From positions 9,334,842 to 9,398,841 of the forward strand of contig CAIIXF020000011.1 of the NCBI GenBank assembly GCA_903813345.2: 64,000 nt of DNA. The letters run 5' to 3'. The stretch's first letter is position 1. Each line of letters starts with the position of its first letter. The translations under genes were made by a program, and so were the position numbers. Below the pieces are notes generated by a model that was not told the DNA's origin, did not search any database, and saw nothing but the letters and a program-made list of their open reading frames with translations. Shown here piece after piece: positions 53,001 to 56,000 of the stretch. The stretch comes from Owenia fusiformis. Its lineage: Eukaryota; Annelida; Polychaeta; Sabellida; Oweniidae.

Positions 53001-56000
53001 CAAGCGAAGTCAACTCTTTTTCAACGACTGTGCAACCGTTTCAATACAATCATTGTAATCTGCAACCATTGTAAACTGCAACCATTTCACATTGAAATGT
53101 AAATGGTTGCAATTTGTTTTGTTCAATGATTACATAGTTCAACCCCTGCAACCATCCTGAATTAGTATCATTCCAAAAAATTATCATTTTACCTGAATTA
53201 AAATTATCTTTAAGTAAGGATTTGAATCTACCTCTATTAAACAATAATATATTAGGATATTCTTTCTGCAAGCATACATGCATGTTTATTATAGTAGATA
53301 ATTTAATTCATGTTAATATGTTTCTTTCTCCAGTACGAATTTAGGAATGCGATACCAGACTAGTTTTCCACTCAATGGCATATGATAATTTATGTTCTCT
53401 GTCATTTACATTATTTACACAAATTAAAAGAGTAGTACCATATTTAGTGTTTATTTCCCTTTATCAGATATTGCCAAAATGATGTTAATTATGAAAAGAA
53501 TTGAGCAAAATTCCAATTTGGTTAAGAAATTGAGCAAGGAACATCTTAAGATTTCCTTTAAACTTAACAAAATCACAAGATGAGACACAATGGTTTTTGT
53601 TCATGATCAGACTGACGATCAAAAGAAGTAGGATATGATGTACAAAATAATACAAACATATGTAATCACAAGTTGATTGCTTTATTTAGTGAAAATGTTT
53701 TTATAGTAATAATGCATTCAGGCAGCAGAGACTTACTTTTCACAGTTTCAACTGGAAAAAATCTGAATTAATAATTTCAGTAAAATTTTGTCAAGGTAGA
53801 TGAATTATTGCTACACCCATGATATACAAATAGATTGGTATGGGATCATATTGATGCAGTATGATAGATCGGTATGGGAACATATTGATATCAGAGGGTT
53901 TAGCTTAGGACCCCCGCAAAAGTTTATATACAATGAACAGGCCAGTAGCCAGCACCCCCCCCCCAGCAAAATGGGTCTTCAAATGTATCCATATATGTGT
54001 AGTTAACACCTAATATCAAATGTATGGCTCACTAGAATTTTAAAAATACAAACAAGAGAACGATTTTGATTCACATTATTCACAACAGATTTAATTATCA
54101 TGTTCTTTCTTGGCAAATATATTTTATAACAATGCTCAACACAACAATACCTACTACATATTGATATTCTCATGGGTTTAGGCAAATCAGAATGCTTGAA
54201 CAGCCAATTAAAACGGTTGAACAGCTAATTAAAACGGTTGAACAGCTAATTAAAACGGTTGAACGGCTAATTAAAATGCTTGACCAGAAATCGGGTTCAT
54301 ATTCCTAGTTTCTGTTATATTTATTTTCATATTGTGTTATACTATATATATATTTTTTATTCTCTATTTCATGCAGAGGGGGGGGGGGTAAAAATTTAAA
54401 AAGTGTTTTCAGATTTTTGAGGGTTTATTTCTTTATTCAATTACTTTAATAAGTGCTGAAAAATCTCAAATAGCAAGTATATGAAACTGCAAATACTATT
54501 TTCAGAATTTTTTACTTCATTTTTATTTAGTTTTTTTTTACCATGGGCATTCAATAAATTGAAAGTTCATGGCTTTACTGTATTCACTAGGGCATAGCAT
54601 TTGTACTGAAACTTGTTTTCAGTTTAAATGATATGTCTCAATGATTAAAAAATAACAGGGCTTATTTTTAAAACTCTCAACTTGAAAAAATCTGGAAGAA
54701 AATATGGGAAATTTTCTTTGGCAAATTATTTATCATGTTCTGTGTATGGAATAATTAAATTACATAGGATGCTTCCTTTATAGCAGACTCTAATCAAACT
54801 GTGAGTCTCTCTGTTATAAGGTTTGTTTTGCCTTGCCGAATTATTTTTGTTTTGTTTATGGATTAATGAATTAATAAAGTTTCTTTAGACACATCCTTCA
54901 AAGCAGACTCTTATCAAACTAAAGAGACTGAGTCTTTCTGTAATCAGAATTTTTTAAGTTATGCTTATTGACTTAATTATTTAAAACACATCCTGTAATG
55001 TCTGATTGCATTTTCTCTATCAAATCAAAAATATCAAATCAATAAACAGATTATTTTCTGATTGAAGGATTTCTTCCTTCCAGACAGATCTTCCCTCCTT
55101 TATAATTGTGATAATTACTCAGGTGAAGGTGAAGTATAAGTGTCTGAATTTGTAAAATTCAAGACTTGACCCAATCAAAATTATTTGAAATGTTTTTGCA
55201 ATAACTTAAAAAGTAGTGAAGGGATTTTGTAAAAATGATTGTCATGACAGCGAGGGGATTTGCTATGCCTTAGCATTGCTGTTATCTAGATAATATACAT
55301 GTGAGTGGGACAATCACCATCCTTAAAGGTTAGATGGAAATTGGTTCAATATATTTTCATTCACAAGACAAGTTTACTAAACTATTTCAATACTTTAAAT
55401 ATCTTTTTGATCAAAAAAATTTAAATTCTGACATGTATGCATGAAATACATACATTTGAAAAATATATTTTAAAGAGCAATATAATTATTTTATGTTGTA
55501 TTGAGATAATATTGCCATAGGTTTAAGGGTTGCATTCGATGTAAACGGTTGCAAGAAATTCAATCAAAATTGTCAAGCGTTTACAATGGTTACATATGAT
55601 TGAAAATTTTCAATGAGTTTACAACCAAAATTGTAATGGTTGCATTGTAACGGTTGACATGGTTGCATAAATGATCGGATCAATGATTGTACAATGATTG
55701 TGCAACGGTTTAAATTCGGACTTTCAAGGTTGAATTTTTTATAAGGGATAGGAAAAGATTCAATGACATACCTGATCTGCCCAGGGCATTAGAGCCAATG
55801 GGTCTTTGCTGGCAAACTCAACAGCATGACCAATGAACATAGTTTCCATCTGGTCTCTTGTGACTTGATCCTCATTTGACTTCATTATGAGCAAATGTGA
55901 CTCAGCCAGCTGACTGAAGTAGTAATGAAGAGGCCAGAGTTGTATGGAGGTCACCTGGGCTGGGGAGATACTGAGGGAGTCAGTGGGCTCTGGTTGAGGG

